NCBI RefSeq assembly: GCF_015624485.1 | Contig: NZ_CP061378.1 | Coordinates: 3,038,001-3,102,000, forward strand | Length of the DNA stretch: 64,000 bases | Source: Bradyrhizobium genosp. L | GTDB taxonomy: Bacteria > Pseudomonadota > Alphaproteobacteria > Rhizobiales > Xanthobacteraceae | Reading direction: 5' to 3' | In this document: positions 33,399 to 41,791 of the stretch, in pieces | Position numbering within the stretch: the stretch's first letter is position 1 | Layout of the letters: each line of letters begins with the position of its first letter | The notes under the pieces: generated by a model | Seen by the model: only the letters and a program-made list of their open reading frames with translations | Database searches by the model: none | Told to the model about the DNA's origin: nothing | Translations under genes and position numbers: made by a program

Positions 33399-34193
33399 TC
33401 ACTTCGCGAATTTGTGGAAGTCCGGGTCGCGCTTCTCGTTGAACGCTGCGACGCCTTCTTTCGACTCAGCCGTGTCGTAGAACATCTTCACGGCGTGCAG
33501 CGCGAAATTGCTGATGCCGCGGATGTTGTCGGAATCGGCGTTGAAGGAGCGCTTGGCGAGCGCGATGGCGGTCGGCGACCGCTGCGCGAGCTTGTCGGTC
33601 CAGTCCTTCACTGCGGCATCGAGCTGCGCTATGGGGACGACCTTGTTGACCAGGCCCATCTCGCGCGCCTGCTCGGCGGTGTAGCGTTCGTTGAGGAACC
33701 AGATCTCGCGCGCCTTCTTGTCGCCGACGTGGCGCGCCAGGAAGGCCGTGCCCCAGCCGGCGTCGACCGAGCCGACCTTGGGGCCGACTTGGCCGAACTG
33801 GGCGTGTTCGGCCGCGATTGTCAGATCGCAGAGCGTGGCGAGCACGTTGCCGCCGCCGATCGCAAAGCCGTTGACCCGGGCAATCACCGGTTTCGGCACA
33901 TCGCGGATCAAGCTCTGAATCTCATCGATCGGCAACCCGACGACGCCGCGGCCATCATACTGGCCTTCATGCGCGGACTGGTCGCCGCCGGTGCAGAACG
34001 CCTTCTCGCCGGCGCCGGTCAGCACGATGCTGGCGACGTTGCGATCGTTGCCGGCGAGCTGGAAGGCCTGGATCAGCTCTTCCAGCGTCTGCCCGCGGAA
34101 GGCGTTATAGACCTTGGGCCGGTTGATGATGATCCACGCGGCGCGGTCGCGCACTTCATAGATGACGTCGGTGAACTGCTTGGGGTCGGTCAT
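33399..34193 (-). CDS. badI: 2-Ketocyclohexanecarboxyl-CoA hydrolase-like (BadI/MenB family)
   Basis: Crotonase-family enzyme that in Rhodopseudomonas opens 2-ketocyclohexanecarboxyl-CoA to pimelyl-CoA. The 264-residue protein has the MenB/BadI hallmarks AFCTGGDQSAHEGQYDGRG, FGQVGPKVGSVDAGWGTAFLARHVG (Asp144 at the conserved GSxD) and KKAREIWFLNERYTAEQA. Those segments match BadI as I recall it closely, and the partner BadH-like gene is directly upstream, which argues against a menaquinone role. AAGGAAAACATC precedes ATG 34193. The true substrate may carry ring substituents. Confidence 0.82.
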   Translation of the reverse strand: MTDPKQFTDVIYEVRDRAAWIIINRPKVYNAFRGQTLEELIQAFQLAGNDRNVASIVLTGAGEKAFCTGGDQSAHEGQYDGRGVVGLPIDEIQSLIRDVPKPVIARVNGFAIGGGNVLATLCDLTIAAEHAQFGQVGPKVGSVDAGWGTAFLARHVGDKKAREIWFLNERYTAEQAREMGLVNKVVPIAQLDAAVKDWTDKLAQRSPTAIALAKRSFNADSDNIRGISNFALHAVKMFYDTAESKEGVAAFNEKRDPDFHKFAK

Positions 34194-34211
34194 GATGTTT
34201 TCCTTCAGCGC

Positions 34212-34970
34212 TTAGATCATGTTCATCCCGCCGGAGACGGAGATGGTTTGCCCGGTGATGAATTTACCGTCGTCGGACGCAAGCATCGCGACGATGCCGC
34301 CGTAATCGTCCGGCTCGCCCATCCGCTTCAGCGGAATGCCTCGGACCATGGCGTCCTTCCATTTCACGGCATGCTCGCCCTCACCAAGGACTGCGGCCAT
34401 CATCGGCGTATTGGTGGGGCCGGGGCAAACCGCGTTGACCAGGACGTTCTTGCGCGCGAGCTCGCGCGCCAGCGATTTCGTGAAGGAGATCAGCCCGCCC
34501 TTGCAGGCAGAGTAGACCGCCTCGTCGCTGGTACCGACCCGTGCGGCATCGGAGGCGATATTGACGATGCGGCCGCCGCCGCGCTCGGCCATCAACGGAG
34601 CAACGGCCTTATGGGTGTTGAGCGGCCCATAGAGGTTGATGCGGATGATCTTGTCCCACAGCTCCTTGTCGGTCTTCAGGAACGGCATCGGCCGGTCCCA
34701 GCCGGCATTGTTGACCAGCAGCCAGATCGGGCCGAGCTCGGCTTCGACCCTGGCCACCGCGGCATCGACTGAGGCGGCATCTCCGACATCGACCGCATAG
34801 GTCTTGATCACGGCCTGCGGCGCGAGCCTCGCCGTCTCCTCGCCACCTTGCGGGTTGATGTCGAAGATCGCGACCTTGCAGCCTTCTTCGGCGAGCCGCA
34901 GCGTCAATCCTCGTCCGATGCCCTGTCCGCCGCCGGTTACGACGGCGATTGTTCCCGATAGGCCCTTCAA
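34212..34970 (-). CDS. badH: SDR dehydrogenase, 2-hydroxycyclohexanecarboxyl-CoA dehydrogenase-like
   Basis: NAD-dependent oxidation of the ring hydroxyl before BadI cleavage. The 252-residue protein is a canonical SDR: TGGGQGIGRG, NNAGWD, NIASDAARVGTSDEAVYSACKGG with catalytic Ser, Tyr and Lys, and ITGQTISVSGGMNM at the end. The NNAGWD and ASDAARVG stretches are shared with BadH as I recall it. The start is TTG 34970 with GGGAGAT seven bases upstream; no ATG fits as well. The gap to badI is 18 bases, so the two are co-transcribed. Confidence 0.8.
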   Translation of the reverse strand: MKGLSGTIAVVTGGGQGIGRGLTLRLAEEGCKVAIFDINPQGGEETARLAPQAVIKTYAVDVGDAASVDAAVARVEAELGPIWLLVNNAGWDRPMPFLKTDKELWDKIIRINLYGPLNTHKAVAPLMAERGGGRIVNIASDAARVGTSDEAVYSACKGGLISFTKSLARELARKNVLVNAVCPGPTNTPMMAAVLGEGEHAVKWKDAMVRGIPLKRMGEPDDYGGIVAMLASDDGKFITGQTISVSGGMNMI

Positions 34971-35032
34971 CGCTGATCTCCCTTGTTGTTGTTTTGTGGC
35001 TTGCAGCCGTCGCTCGAAGCAGGTGGCAGGGC

Positions 35033-36214
35033 TTATGAGCCCGACCCGTTCTTCTGAATGTCGAACCCGCGCTGCGAATACATTTGCCGGGCAATGATCG
35101 TCTTCATGATCTCAATCGAGCCGCCCGCGATCTTGACGATCCTCGCATCCGCATAGGCCCGTGCGATCGGATATTCCCACATGTAGCCCCAGCCGCCGAA
35201 CAATTGCAGGCACTCGTCGACCGTTTCGCAGTGTAGCTCCGAGGTGAACATCTTGGCCATTGCCGCGTCGACGGGATCGAGCTTGCCGTCCATGAACAGC
35301 GAGATGCACTTGTCGGTGAAGACGCGCGCGACGGCCGCCTTGGTCTTCAGCTCCGCCAGCTTGAACTGGGTATTCTGGAAGTCGGCAAGCTTCTGGCCGA
35401 ACGCGCTGCGCTCGGAGGTATATTGCAGCGTCCAGTCGATGACCGTCTCGGTGACCGTCGCGGAGCGGATCGCCTGCGCCAGCCGCTCCTGTGAGAGCTT
35501 GGTCATCATCTGGGCAAAGCCTTTGCCCTCCTTGCCGAGCAGATTGTCGGCGGGGATCCGGACATTGTCGAAGAACAGCTCCGAAGTGTCCTGCGCCTTC
35601 ATGCCGAGCTTTTCCAGATTCCGGCCGCGTTTGAAGCCGGGCCGGTCGCTCTCGACAATGAACAGGGTGACGCCTTTGGCGCCGGCATGGCTGTCGGTCT
35701 TGGTCGCGAGGACGACGAAGTCGCAGAGCTGGCCGTTGGAGATGAACACCTTCTGGCCGTTGATGACGTAATCGTCGCCGTCGCGGGTTGCGCGCGTCCT
35801 GATCGCCTTCAGGTCGCTTCCGGCGTGCGGCTCGGTCATGCCGAGCGAGCCGATCGCTTCGCCTGAGACCATTTTGGGCAGCCACTGGCGCTTCTGCGCC
35901 TCGGTGCCGAAGGACAGGATATAGGTCGCGACCAGGTCGGTATGGATCAGGAAGCCCGGTCCGCTGGCGCCGGAGCGCCAAAGCTCTTCGAACACGACGA
36001 CGTCAAAGAGATAATCAAGCCCCATGCCGCCATACTCTTCCGGAACGGTGCAGCAGAGCAGGCCGGCGGCGCCGGCTTTCAGCCACAGGTCCCGCGGGAC
36101 GATGCCGTCGTCTTCCCATTTGGCATGGAAGGGTACGATCTCGCGGTCGACGAAACGGCGGACCGTTTCCCGGAAGATTTCGTGTTCTTCGCGAAAGATC
36201 GTGCGCGCGATCAT
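35033..36214 (-). CDS. Acyl-CoA dehydrogenase (GGSIEI type), first gene of the bad-like unit
   Basis: A 393-residue FAD acyl-CoA dehydrogenase with GMTEPHAGSDLKAIRTRA, INGQKVFISNGQLCD, SERSAFGQKLADFQNTQFKLAE and the C-terminal AGGSIEIMKTIIARQ carrying the catalytic glutamate. It heads the minus-strand unit dehydrogenase, badH-like, badI-like, dehydrogenase, consistent with a cyclohexanecarboxyl-CoA dehydrogenase (AliB role). ATG 36214 gives the usual N-terminus; the longer frame to 36295 runs through operator copy 6 and is rejected. The unit is divergent from the crotonase gene at 36328. Confidence 0.83.
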   Translation of the reverse strand: MIARTIFREEHEIFRETVRRFVDREIVPFHAKWEDDGIVPRDLWLKAGAAGLLCCTVPEEYGGMGLDYLFDVVVFEELWRSGASGPGFLIHTDLVATYILSFGTEAQKRQWLPKMVSGEAIGSLGMTEPHAGSDLKAIRTRATRDGDDYVINGQKVFISNGQLCDFVVLATKTDSHAGAKGVTLFIVESDRPGFKRGRNLEKLGMKAQDTSELFFDNVRIPADNLLGKEGKGFAQMMTKLSQERLAQAIRSATVTETVIDWTLQYTSERSAFGQKLADFQNTQFKLAELKTKAAVARVFTDKCISLFMDGKLDPVDAAMAKMFTSELHCETVDECLQLFGGWGYMWEYPIARAYADARIVKIAGGSIEIMKTIIARQMYSQRGFDIQKNGSGS

Positions 36215-36241
36215 TGTCAAAAGGCATCCCGTCTGATTTAG

Positions 36242-36253
36242 TTCGCTAGTGTA
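36242..36253 (+). promoter_or_regulatory. MarR-type operator copy 6
   Basis: TTCGCTAGTGTA, one change from the consensus, 28 bases upstream of the dehydrogenase ATG at 36214 and 75 bases from the plus-strand crotonase start, so it could control both directions. Confidence 0.6.
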
Positions 36254-36327
36254 CAGTATTCGGATTGGGCATACAACCTGAAACAGCGCAGCCAAGCGTA
36301 ATCGTACACCAATGAACGATAACGGGA

Positions 36328-37641
36328 ATGAGAGAGGGAATGATGCCGGTCGGACCGGAACTGAAGCAGTTTCGATGCGAATTGTCGCCGAATGGCGTTC
36401 TGCATCTCGTCTTCGACATGCCGGGCCGCTCGATGAACGTGTTCTCGAACGCAGCGATCGAAGAGCTTGGCCTGTTCGCGGACTGGCTCGAGCAGAGCGA
36501 CACAGCCGGCGTCGTGATCCGCTCCGGCAAGGCGTCGGCGTTCTGCGCGGGCGCCGACCTCGCTGAACTCGAGACGGCCTACGACATGATCATGGCGGCG
36601 CCATCCGTGGAGCGTGACCGTCTCGCCTTCGATCATTTCTTTCGGCTGAGCCATGGCCTGCGGAGGCTCGAGACGGCCGGCAAGCCGGTTGCGGTCGCGA
36701 TCTCGGGCCTCGCTTTGGGCGGCGGCTGCGAATTCGCGCTCGCGGCGCATCACAGGGTGATTGCGGATCAGCCGCAAGCCACGTTCGGTCTGCCGGAGTC
36801 GCTTGTTGGATTGCTGCCGGGCGGCGGCGGAACACAGCGGCTGCCGCGCCTGATCGGAATTGCGGCGGCGCTTCCGGTGCTGCTTGAGGGTGCGCGGATC
36901 GGCGGGCAGGCCGCCATCGCGGCCGGCCTCGCGCATGAACTCGTGGCCCCGGGCGAAGAGGTCGCTGCCGCCGAGCGCTGGGTGCTGTCCCGACCGCAGG
37001 CAATTCAGCCCTGGGATCGGCCGGACTGGCGTGCCGAAGACATCCCGCGCGCCCCGGCCATCATCGGCGAGAGCCGGGCAAAGGTCCTGACCGAGACGCT
37101 CGGGCACTATCCGGCGCCACTCGCCATTCTCGATTGTGTCGAACAGGGGTTTCCGCAGGCCTTCGATACCGCAATCCGGACCGAGATGCAGATCTTTGCA
37201 AAGCTGATCCAGCGGCGTGAGCCGCGCAACATGATCAGGACGCTGTTTCTGGGTCGGCTCGATCATGATCGGCTGAAGAAGAATGGACTGAGTCCGAAGG
37301 TTACGCAGGCGGTTGCCGCCGTCTTGAGCGTGCTGGATGCGCGGTCGGAGCGCGACCAGGAACTCTCGGACGCGTTTGCGCGCGCCGGATTCCGCGTCGA
37401 GCCGCGGCAGAAGGCAGTCTTCGATGGCCGGATCGCCGAGGCGAATTTCTGGTTCGACGATGAACCGAAATCCCGCGGCAAGGAGCTGCTACGTGCGCGG
37501 CTGGCCGAAGCCGGAACGGTGGCCGCGTGCTGGCGCCCGGAGCTCGATGAGGCCGAACGCCGTGCCGCCGACTATCTCCTGGTCACGCAAGGCGGGTTCC
37601 CCGGCTATCTCGGCGGGCTGTTTGCCGTCGGTCTGGACTAA
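36328..37641 (+). CDS. Enoyl-CoA hydratase domain protein with novel C-terminal extension
   Basis: A 437-residue protein. Residues about 20-200 are a canonical hydratase domain with both catalytic glutamates: GGGCEFALA (Glu135) and LPESLVGLLPGGGGTQRL (Glu157). This resembles the N-terminal half of FadB/FadJ. The remaining 230 residues continue like the FadB linker (GESRAKVLTETLGHYPAPLAILDCVEQG) but there is no Rossmann GxGxxG 3-hydroxyacyl-CoA dehydrogenase domain; the chain ends after a short charged region. It probably hydrates the ring enoyl-CoA (BadK role). Starts at 36340 or 36343 are also possible. Confidence 0.75.
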   Translation: MREGMMPVGPELKQFRCELSPNGVLHLVFDMPGRSMNVFSNAAIEELGLFADWLEQSDTAGVVIRSGKASAFCAGADLAELETAYDMIMAAPSVERDRLAFDHFFRLSHGLRRLETAGKPVAVAISGLALGGGCEFALAAHHRVIADQPQATFGLPESLVGLLPGGGGTQRLPRLIGIAAALPVLLEGARIGGQAAIAAGLAHELVAPGEEVAAAERWVLSRPQAIQPWDRPDWRAEDIPRAPAIIGESRAKVLTETLGHYPAPLAILDCVEQGFPQAFDTAIRTEMQIFAKLIQRREPRNMIRTLFLGRLDHDRLKKNGLSPKVTQAVAAVLSVLDARSERDQELSDAFARAGFRVEPRQKAVFDGRIAEANFWFDDEPKSRGKELLRARLAEAGTVAACWRPELDEAERRAADYLLVTQGGFPGYLGGLFAVGLD

Positions 37642-37668
37642 TTGGCGCTCCTGGGAAGGACAGACATC

Positions 37669-38859
37669 ATGTCACGACCGCTCGACGGCATCAGGGTTCT
37701 CGATCTCTCGAAGGTGCTCGCCGGTCCGCTGTGCGCGCAATATCTCGGCGATCTCGGCGCCGAGGTCATCAAGGTCGAAGCGCTGGGGCAGGGTGATGAG
37801 ACGCGGGGATGGCCGCCGTTTCCCGCGCCCGGCCTCGGCACGGTGTTTCTCAGCGCCAATCGCAACAAGCGAAGCATCGCGATCGACATGAAGTCCGGCG
37901 AGGGTCGGCAGCTTGTGCACGAACTTGCGAAATCGTCCGACGTCGCCATCGAGAGCTTCGGCACCGGTGTCGCCGAGCGGCTCGGGATCGATGCGGCTAG
38001 CCTACGCGCGCTCAACGACCGGCTGGTCCATTGCAGCATCTCCGGTTTCGGCCGGACCGGACCGCTCAAGAATTCGCCCGGTTACGACGTGATCCTGCAG
38101 GCCTTCAGCGGCATCATGTCGATGACCGGAGACGAGGGCGGCGGATATATCCGCAGTCCGATCTCCCCGATCGATCAGATGACCGGTGTGCACGCCTTCA
38201 GCGGCATCCTGGCCTGCCTGTTCGCGCGCGAGAAATCCGGCAAGGGCGCGGCGATCCAGGTGTCGCTGTTCGACACCGCGCTTGGCCTGCTCGGTTACAA
38301 TCTGCAGACCTTCTGGGAACGCGGAACGCAGCCCGCCAAATGCGGCTCCAGCCATGAATCGCTTTGCCCTTACCAGGCGTTCGAGGCGGCCGACGGGCCG
38401 ATCATGATCGGGGTGGCGAACGACAATCTCTGGCGCAAATTCTGCGCGGTCGCAGGCCTGGGCGCGATCGTGGACGACCCGAAGTTTCGCACCAACGCGG
38501 ACCGGGTCAGGCACCGCACCGAAACGCTGCATCATGTGCGGAACGTGATCGCGAGCAACACGGTCGCGCATTGGAACGCGGCGCTCAATGAGGTCGGCAT
38601 CCCCTGTTCGCCGATCAACACGCTGGCGCAGCTGCTCGAGCATCCGCATACCAAGGCCAACAGGCTCATCATGCAATACGACCACGCGGCCGCCGGTCGG
38701 CTCAATGCCGTCGGTTACCCCGTGACCTTCGTCGATCAGGAGCAAAGCCCGGGCCTGCCGCCGCCGATGCTGGGGCAGCACACCGACGATGTCTTGAGCG
38801 AGCTCGGCCTGTCCGCCGCGGCCATCGAAGCGTTGCGCCGCGGGGGCATCGTGGGGTGA
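37669..38859 (+). CDS. Class III CoA transferase (CaiB/BaiF family)
   Basis: Moves CoA between acids, cytoplasmic, 396 residues. N-terminal GIRVLDLSKVLAGPLCAQYLGDLGAEVIKVE is the family signature; the catalytic aspartate is Asp140 in NSPGYDVILQAFSG. The C-terminal LGQHTDDVL segment is also typical. It may recycle CoA from a pathway product onto the starting acid, complementing the ligase at 25139. GGGAAGGA precedes ATG 37669; an alternative start at 37642 has no site. It follows the crotonase gene by 27 bases and is likely in its transcript. Confidence 0.87.
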   Translation: MSRPLDGIRVLDLSKVLAGPLCAQYLGDLGAEVIKVEALGQGDETRGWPPFPAPGLGTVFLSANRNKRSIAIDMKSGEGRQLVHELAKSSDVAIESFGTGVAERLGIDAASLRALNDRLVHCSISGFGRTGPLKNSPGYDVILQAFSGIMSMTGDEGGGYIRSPISPIDQMTGVHAFSGILACLFAREKSGKGAAIQVSLFDTALGLLGYNLQTFWERGTQPAKCGSSHESLCPYQAFEAADGPIMIGVANDNLWRKFCAVAGLGAIVDDPKFRTNADRVRHRTETLHHVRNVIASNTVAHWNAALNEVGIPCSPINTLAQLLEHPHTKANRLIMQYDHAAAGRLNAVGYPVTFVDQEQSPGLPPPMLGQHTDDVLSELGLSAAAIEALRRGGIVG

Positions 38860-38919
38860 GCGAACAGCCAGACCGGGGTGGCGAGACGATCGCGCGCCGC
38901 GTCCGTTGTTTCGACCTGA

Positions 38920-40113
38920 CTATTCCTCCAGCAGCTTCCAGGAGGTCTTCTCGAAGATCGCCATGCGCAGCGACCGGTAGGGCGCATAATTGTCCTTCGA
39001 GTTGGTGAGCTCGATACCCGGCAGCAGCATGCCGACGCGCTCCTTGCTGAAGCTTGTCGCCTGGGCCAGCAGGTTCTCGCGCGTCAGATTGTCGCCGCAG
39101 CGCTGGATGCCCTTGGCGATCGCCTGCGCATTGATGTAGCCGGACAGTGCGACGGAATCGTTCGGACTGTCGTTCGGCGCCCATTTCTTCATGAAGGCGA
39201 CGTATTGCTTCACGTCGGCGTCGTCGGCCCAGGCCGGATCGCCGGCCTGCTTAGTGAACTGGGTGGTATAGGCGCCCTGAACGTTCTCCAGCCCCGCGGG
39301 CGCGAGCACGCCCTGGATGGAGTTGACCGGGCTCGCCAGGAATTGTGTCGGCTTCCAGTTCAGCTCACCGCTCTTCTTGATTCCCTGGGCTGCGAACTTC
39401 GGCGTCGCGAAATAGACGATCGTGTCGGCGCCCGATGCCTTGAGTTTGAGGACTTCGGAGTCCACCGTCGGATAGCTCAGCTCATAGGATGCTTCCGCCA
39501 CGATCTTCGCTGTGCCATCGGCGCCGAGCGCCGCCTTGAAGCCGGCGAGGTAGTCCTTGCCGTAATCGTCGTTCTGATAGAGCACCGCGATCTTGGCGTT
39601 GGGCATGTGCTTGAGGATGAACTTGCCGAACGTGGCGCCCTCCATTTCGAAGGGCGGATAGAATGGAACGGTCCAGGGGAAATTCTGCGGATCATTGAAG
39701 CGGCGGCCGCCTGCCGAGATGAACACCTGTGGCACCTTGTTCTGGTTGAGATATTTTTGAACGGCCACGTTGGGGACGGTGCCGACTGTGCCGACTTCGG
39801 CGAGCACGCCGTCGTCGTCGACCAGCTTGCGGGTCTGCTCGATGGCTTTCGGCGGGCTGTAAGCGTTGTCGAGCGAGATCAGGTTCACCTTTCGGCCGTT
39901 GATGCCTCCGGCTTCGTTCAGCATCTGGAAATAGCCGGTCATGACGCGGCCGTAGCTCGAAAACGCCGATGCCGGACCGCTATACGGCACAGTCTGGCCG
40001 ATCTTGATTTCGGTGTCCGTGACGCCTGGTCCGTATTGCTTTTCGGCCGCGCTGGCATCGCCGGCACATGCACCCAACAGGGCCGAGACAGCGACCAGTG
40101 TCGAAATCCTCAT
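38920..40113 (-). CDS. Branched-chain-type ABC substrate-binding protein (orphan)
   Basis: A 397-residue periplasmic receptor. The signal peptide MRISTLVAVSALLGACAGDASAAE has a small-residue cleavage site near residue 23; the LGAC could be read as a lipobox, so lipoprotein anchoring is possible. The mature part (GVTDTEIKIGQTVPYSGP, INGRKVNLISLDNAYSPPKAIEQTRKLV) parallels the protein at 12636. GGAGGGGAGC precedes ATG 40113. No permease or ATPase genes are in the cluster. Operator copy 7 lies upstream, so it is probably induced with the pathway to capture its substrate. Confidence 0.85.
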   Translation of the reverse strand: MRISTLVAVSALLGACAGDASAAEKQYGPGVTDTEIKIGQTVPYSGPASAFSSYGRVMTGYFQMLNEAGGINGRKVNLISLDNAYSPPKAIEQTRKLVDDDGVLAEVGTVGTVPNVAVQKYLNQNKVPQVFISAGGRRFNDPQNFPWTVPFYPPFEMEGATFGKFILKHMPNAKIAVLYQNDDYGKDYLAGFKAALGADGTAKIVAEASYELSYPTVDSEVLKLKASGADTIVYFATPKFAAQGIKKSGELNWKPTQFLASPVNSIQGVLAPAGLENVQGAYTTQFTKQAGDPAWADDADVKQYVAFMKKWAPNDSPNDSVALSGYINAQAIAKGIQRCGDNLTRENLLAQATSFSKERVGMLLPGIELTNSKDNYAPYRSLRMAIFEKTSWKLLEE

Positions 40114-40159
40114 GCTCCCCTCCGACGTTTTTTGTTCGTCACCGATCGCGAACAATCAG

Positions 40160-40171
40160 TACGCATATGTA
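40160..40171 (+). promoter_or_regulatory. MarR-type operator copy 7
   Basis: TACGCATATGTA within a GTACGC-AT-AT-GTAC palindrome, 47 bases upstream of the binding-protein start at 40113. It differs from the consensus only in the central bases. Confidence 0.58.
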
Positions 40172-40305
40172 CGATATACTATAAAACGGTGGTTGAGAAC
40201 GGAAAATGTGTTTCGGCGTTGTTGCGATGCGAAGACGCTGTAATACCGATCGTGCGGCGGCAAGGGGAAGCTCCTTGAACCGAGGTCGCTTTGTGATACT
40301 ACTCG

Positions 40306-40317
40306 TAATAAAGCGTA
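40306..40317 (-). promoter_or_regulatory. MarR-type operator copy 8
   Basis: TAATAAAGCGTA, with the AGCGTAC half kept and the other half degenerate, 71 bases upstream of the kinase-like gene start at 40388. Confidence 0.48.
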
Positions 40318-40387
40318 CTAATTGATCTCGGACCGCCGGTGCACGTCGCCCGCAGTCCCTCGATCGTCAAGACCGCGGGGAGAGAAC

Positions 40388-41560
40388 ATGGGTGCCTCAA
40401 GCGCGACGGCCCTGGCCGCATTGAAGATCGGGGGTCGCGTCGCCTTCGAACGGCTGGTGCGCCCGAAGGCGCGGAGGCGCGACGACGTGCCGTGCTCGCC
40501 GGGCGCGATCACTCCGGAGTGGCTGACAGCGGTGCTGTGCGACAAGGTGCCGGGAGCCGTCGTGACCGGGGTCGAGGTCAAGCCCGCCAGCGCCGGAACG
40601 CATGAGCGGCACCGCCTGGTCGTCACCTACAACGAACAGGGTAGGCGCGCCGGCCTGCCGACCTCGATGTTCACGAAGTCGCTGCCGAGCGTCGTCACAA
40701 GGATGATCGGCGGGTTCAATGGCACGGCGCGCGCGGAAGGCAGCTTCTACATGCAGCTCCGGCCGCAGCTCGAGATCGAGGCGCCGGTCGGCTATCATGC
40801 CGCATTCGACACGCGAACCCTGGCCTCGATCCTGCTGCTCGAGGATCTCGTAGCCGCGAAGTCGGCGACGTTCTGCAACCACACGACATACGTCACGCGC
40901 AGCATGGCCGAAGACATGGTCGATCTTCTCGCCGTGCTGCACGCCCGCTTCCATGGCGATACGGCGCTTGCGACCAAGTACCGCTGGGTTGCGCCTTATC
41001 CGCGCTGGTTCACCATCGGCGCGCAGAAGATGGATCTTCAGCATTACACGACGAAGGCGTTTGACGTGGGGGCGCATGTCATTCCGCAGAGCGTGCTGGC
41101 CCGGCGCGACGAGGTCTGGCCGGCTGCGATGCGTGCGCTCGCAGTCCACGACAATGGGCCGCAGGGCCTACTTCATTCCGACGTGCATATCGGCAACTGG
41201 TATCAGACGGGCGCGGGCAACATGGGCCTGTGCGATTGGCAATGCTTGGCGCGGGGGCACTGGTCTCGGGACGTCGCCTATGCCGTGGCGGCGGCGCTGA
41301 CACCGGAGGATCGGCGGGCGTGGGAGCGGGATCTGCTGACCCGCTATCTGGAGCGCTTTGCGGCGCTGACCGGAACCCGGCCGGATTTTGACGAGAGCTT
41401 CAACAATTATCGGCGACAGATCGTGCACGCACTCCTGATGTGGACGATCACGCTCTGTCACTCGCCGCTGCTGCCCAATATGCAGTCGAAAGAGACCACC
41501 CTGACGATGATTGAGAGAATTTCAACGGCGATGGCCGATCTGGATACGCTCAAGAGCTGA
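40388..41560 (+). CDS. APH/ecdysteroid-kinase-like phosphotransferase
   Basis: A 390-residue protein-kinase-fold small-molecule kinase. The catalytic loop is LLHSDVHIGNW (His263, Asp265, Asn270), the metal-binding aspartate is Asp283 in GLCDWQC, and Lys97 in MFTKSLP is the likely ATP lysine. Such kinases occur with acyl-CoA dehydrogenases in LvaA/ACAD10/ACAD11-type pathways, where a hydroxyacyl-CoA is phosphorylated so that the oxygen can be eliminated. With three dehydrogenases and a shared operator nearby, a similar role is plausible. ATG 40388 (GGGGAGAGAAC upstream) is preferred to 40322. Substrate is unknown. Confidence 0.75.
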   Translation: MGASSATALAALKIGGRVAFERLVRPKARRRDDVPCSPGAITPEWLTAVLCDKVPGAVVTGVEVKPASAGTHERHRLVVTYNEQGRRAGLPTSMFTKSLPSVVTRMIGGFNGTARAEGSFYMQLRPQLEIEAPVGYHAAFDTRTLASILLLEDLVAAKSATFCNHTTYVTRSMAEDMVDLLAVLHARFHGDTALATKYRWVAPYPRWFTIGAQKMDLQHYTTKAFDVGAHVIPQSVLARRDEVWPAAMRALAVHDNGPQGLLHSDVHIGNWYQTGAGNMGLCDWQCLARGHWSRDVAYAVAAALTPEDRRAWERDLLTRYLERFAALTGTRPDFDESFNNYRRQIVHALLMWTITLCHSPLLPNMQSKETTLTMIERISTAMADLDTLKS

Positions 41561-41791
41561 CATTGTGTTCAGAGCGGACGGGTGCGCACGAGTCTGTTGC
41601 TCGCGCAAATCGAACCCCATCATGAGGTCGGTCAAGGTCACGCGGCGACCGAGAACCGAAGGCGCGATTTCTACTTCCAATTCATGCATATATGGTCCTA
41701 GAACAGCCAGGTTGCGGACGTCCCGCCAGACTGGATTTCTCAATCGGTCCAATTGCACAAAGGGTCGTTGGAATCTGAAAATATCAGCAAA

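Noticed and set aside
36304..36315. TACACCAATGAA as a ninth operator copy
   Set aside because: It keeps only the outer bases of one half-site; too degenerate to list beside the stronger copy at 36242.
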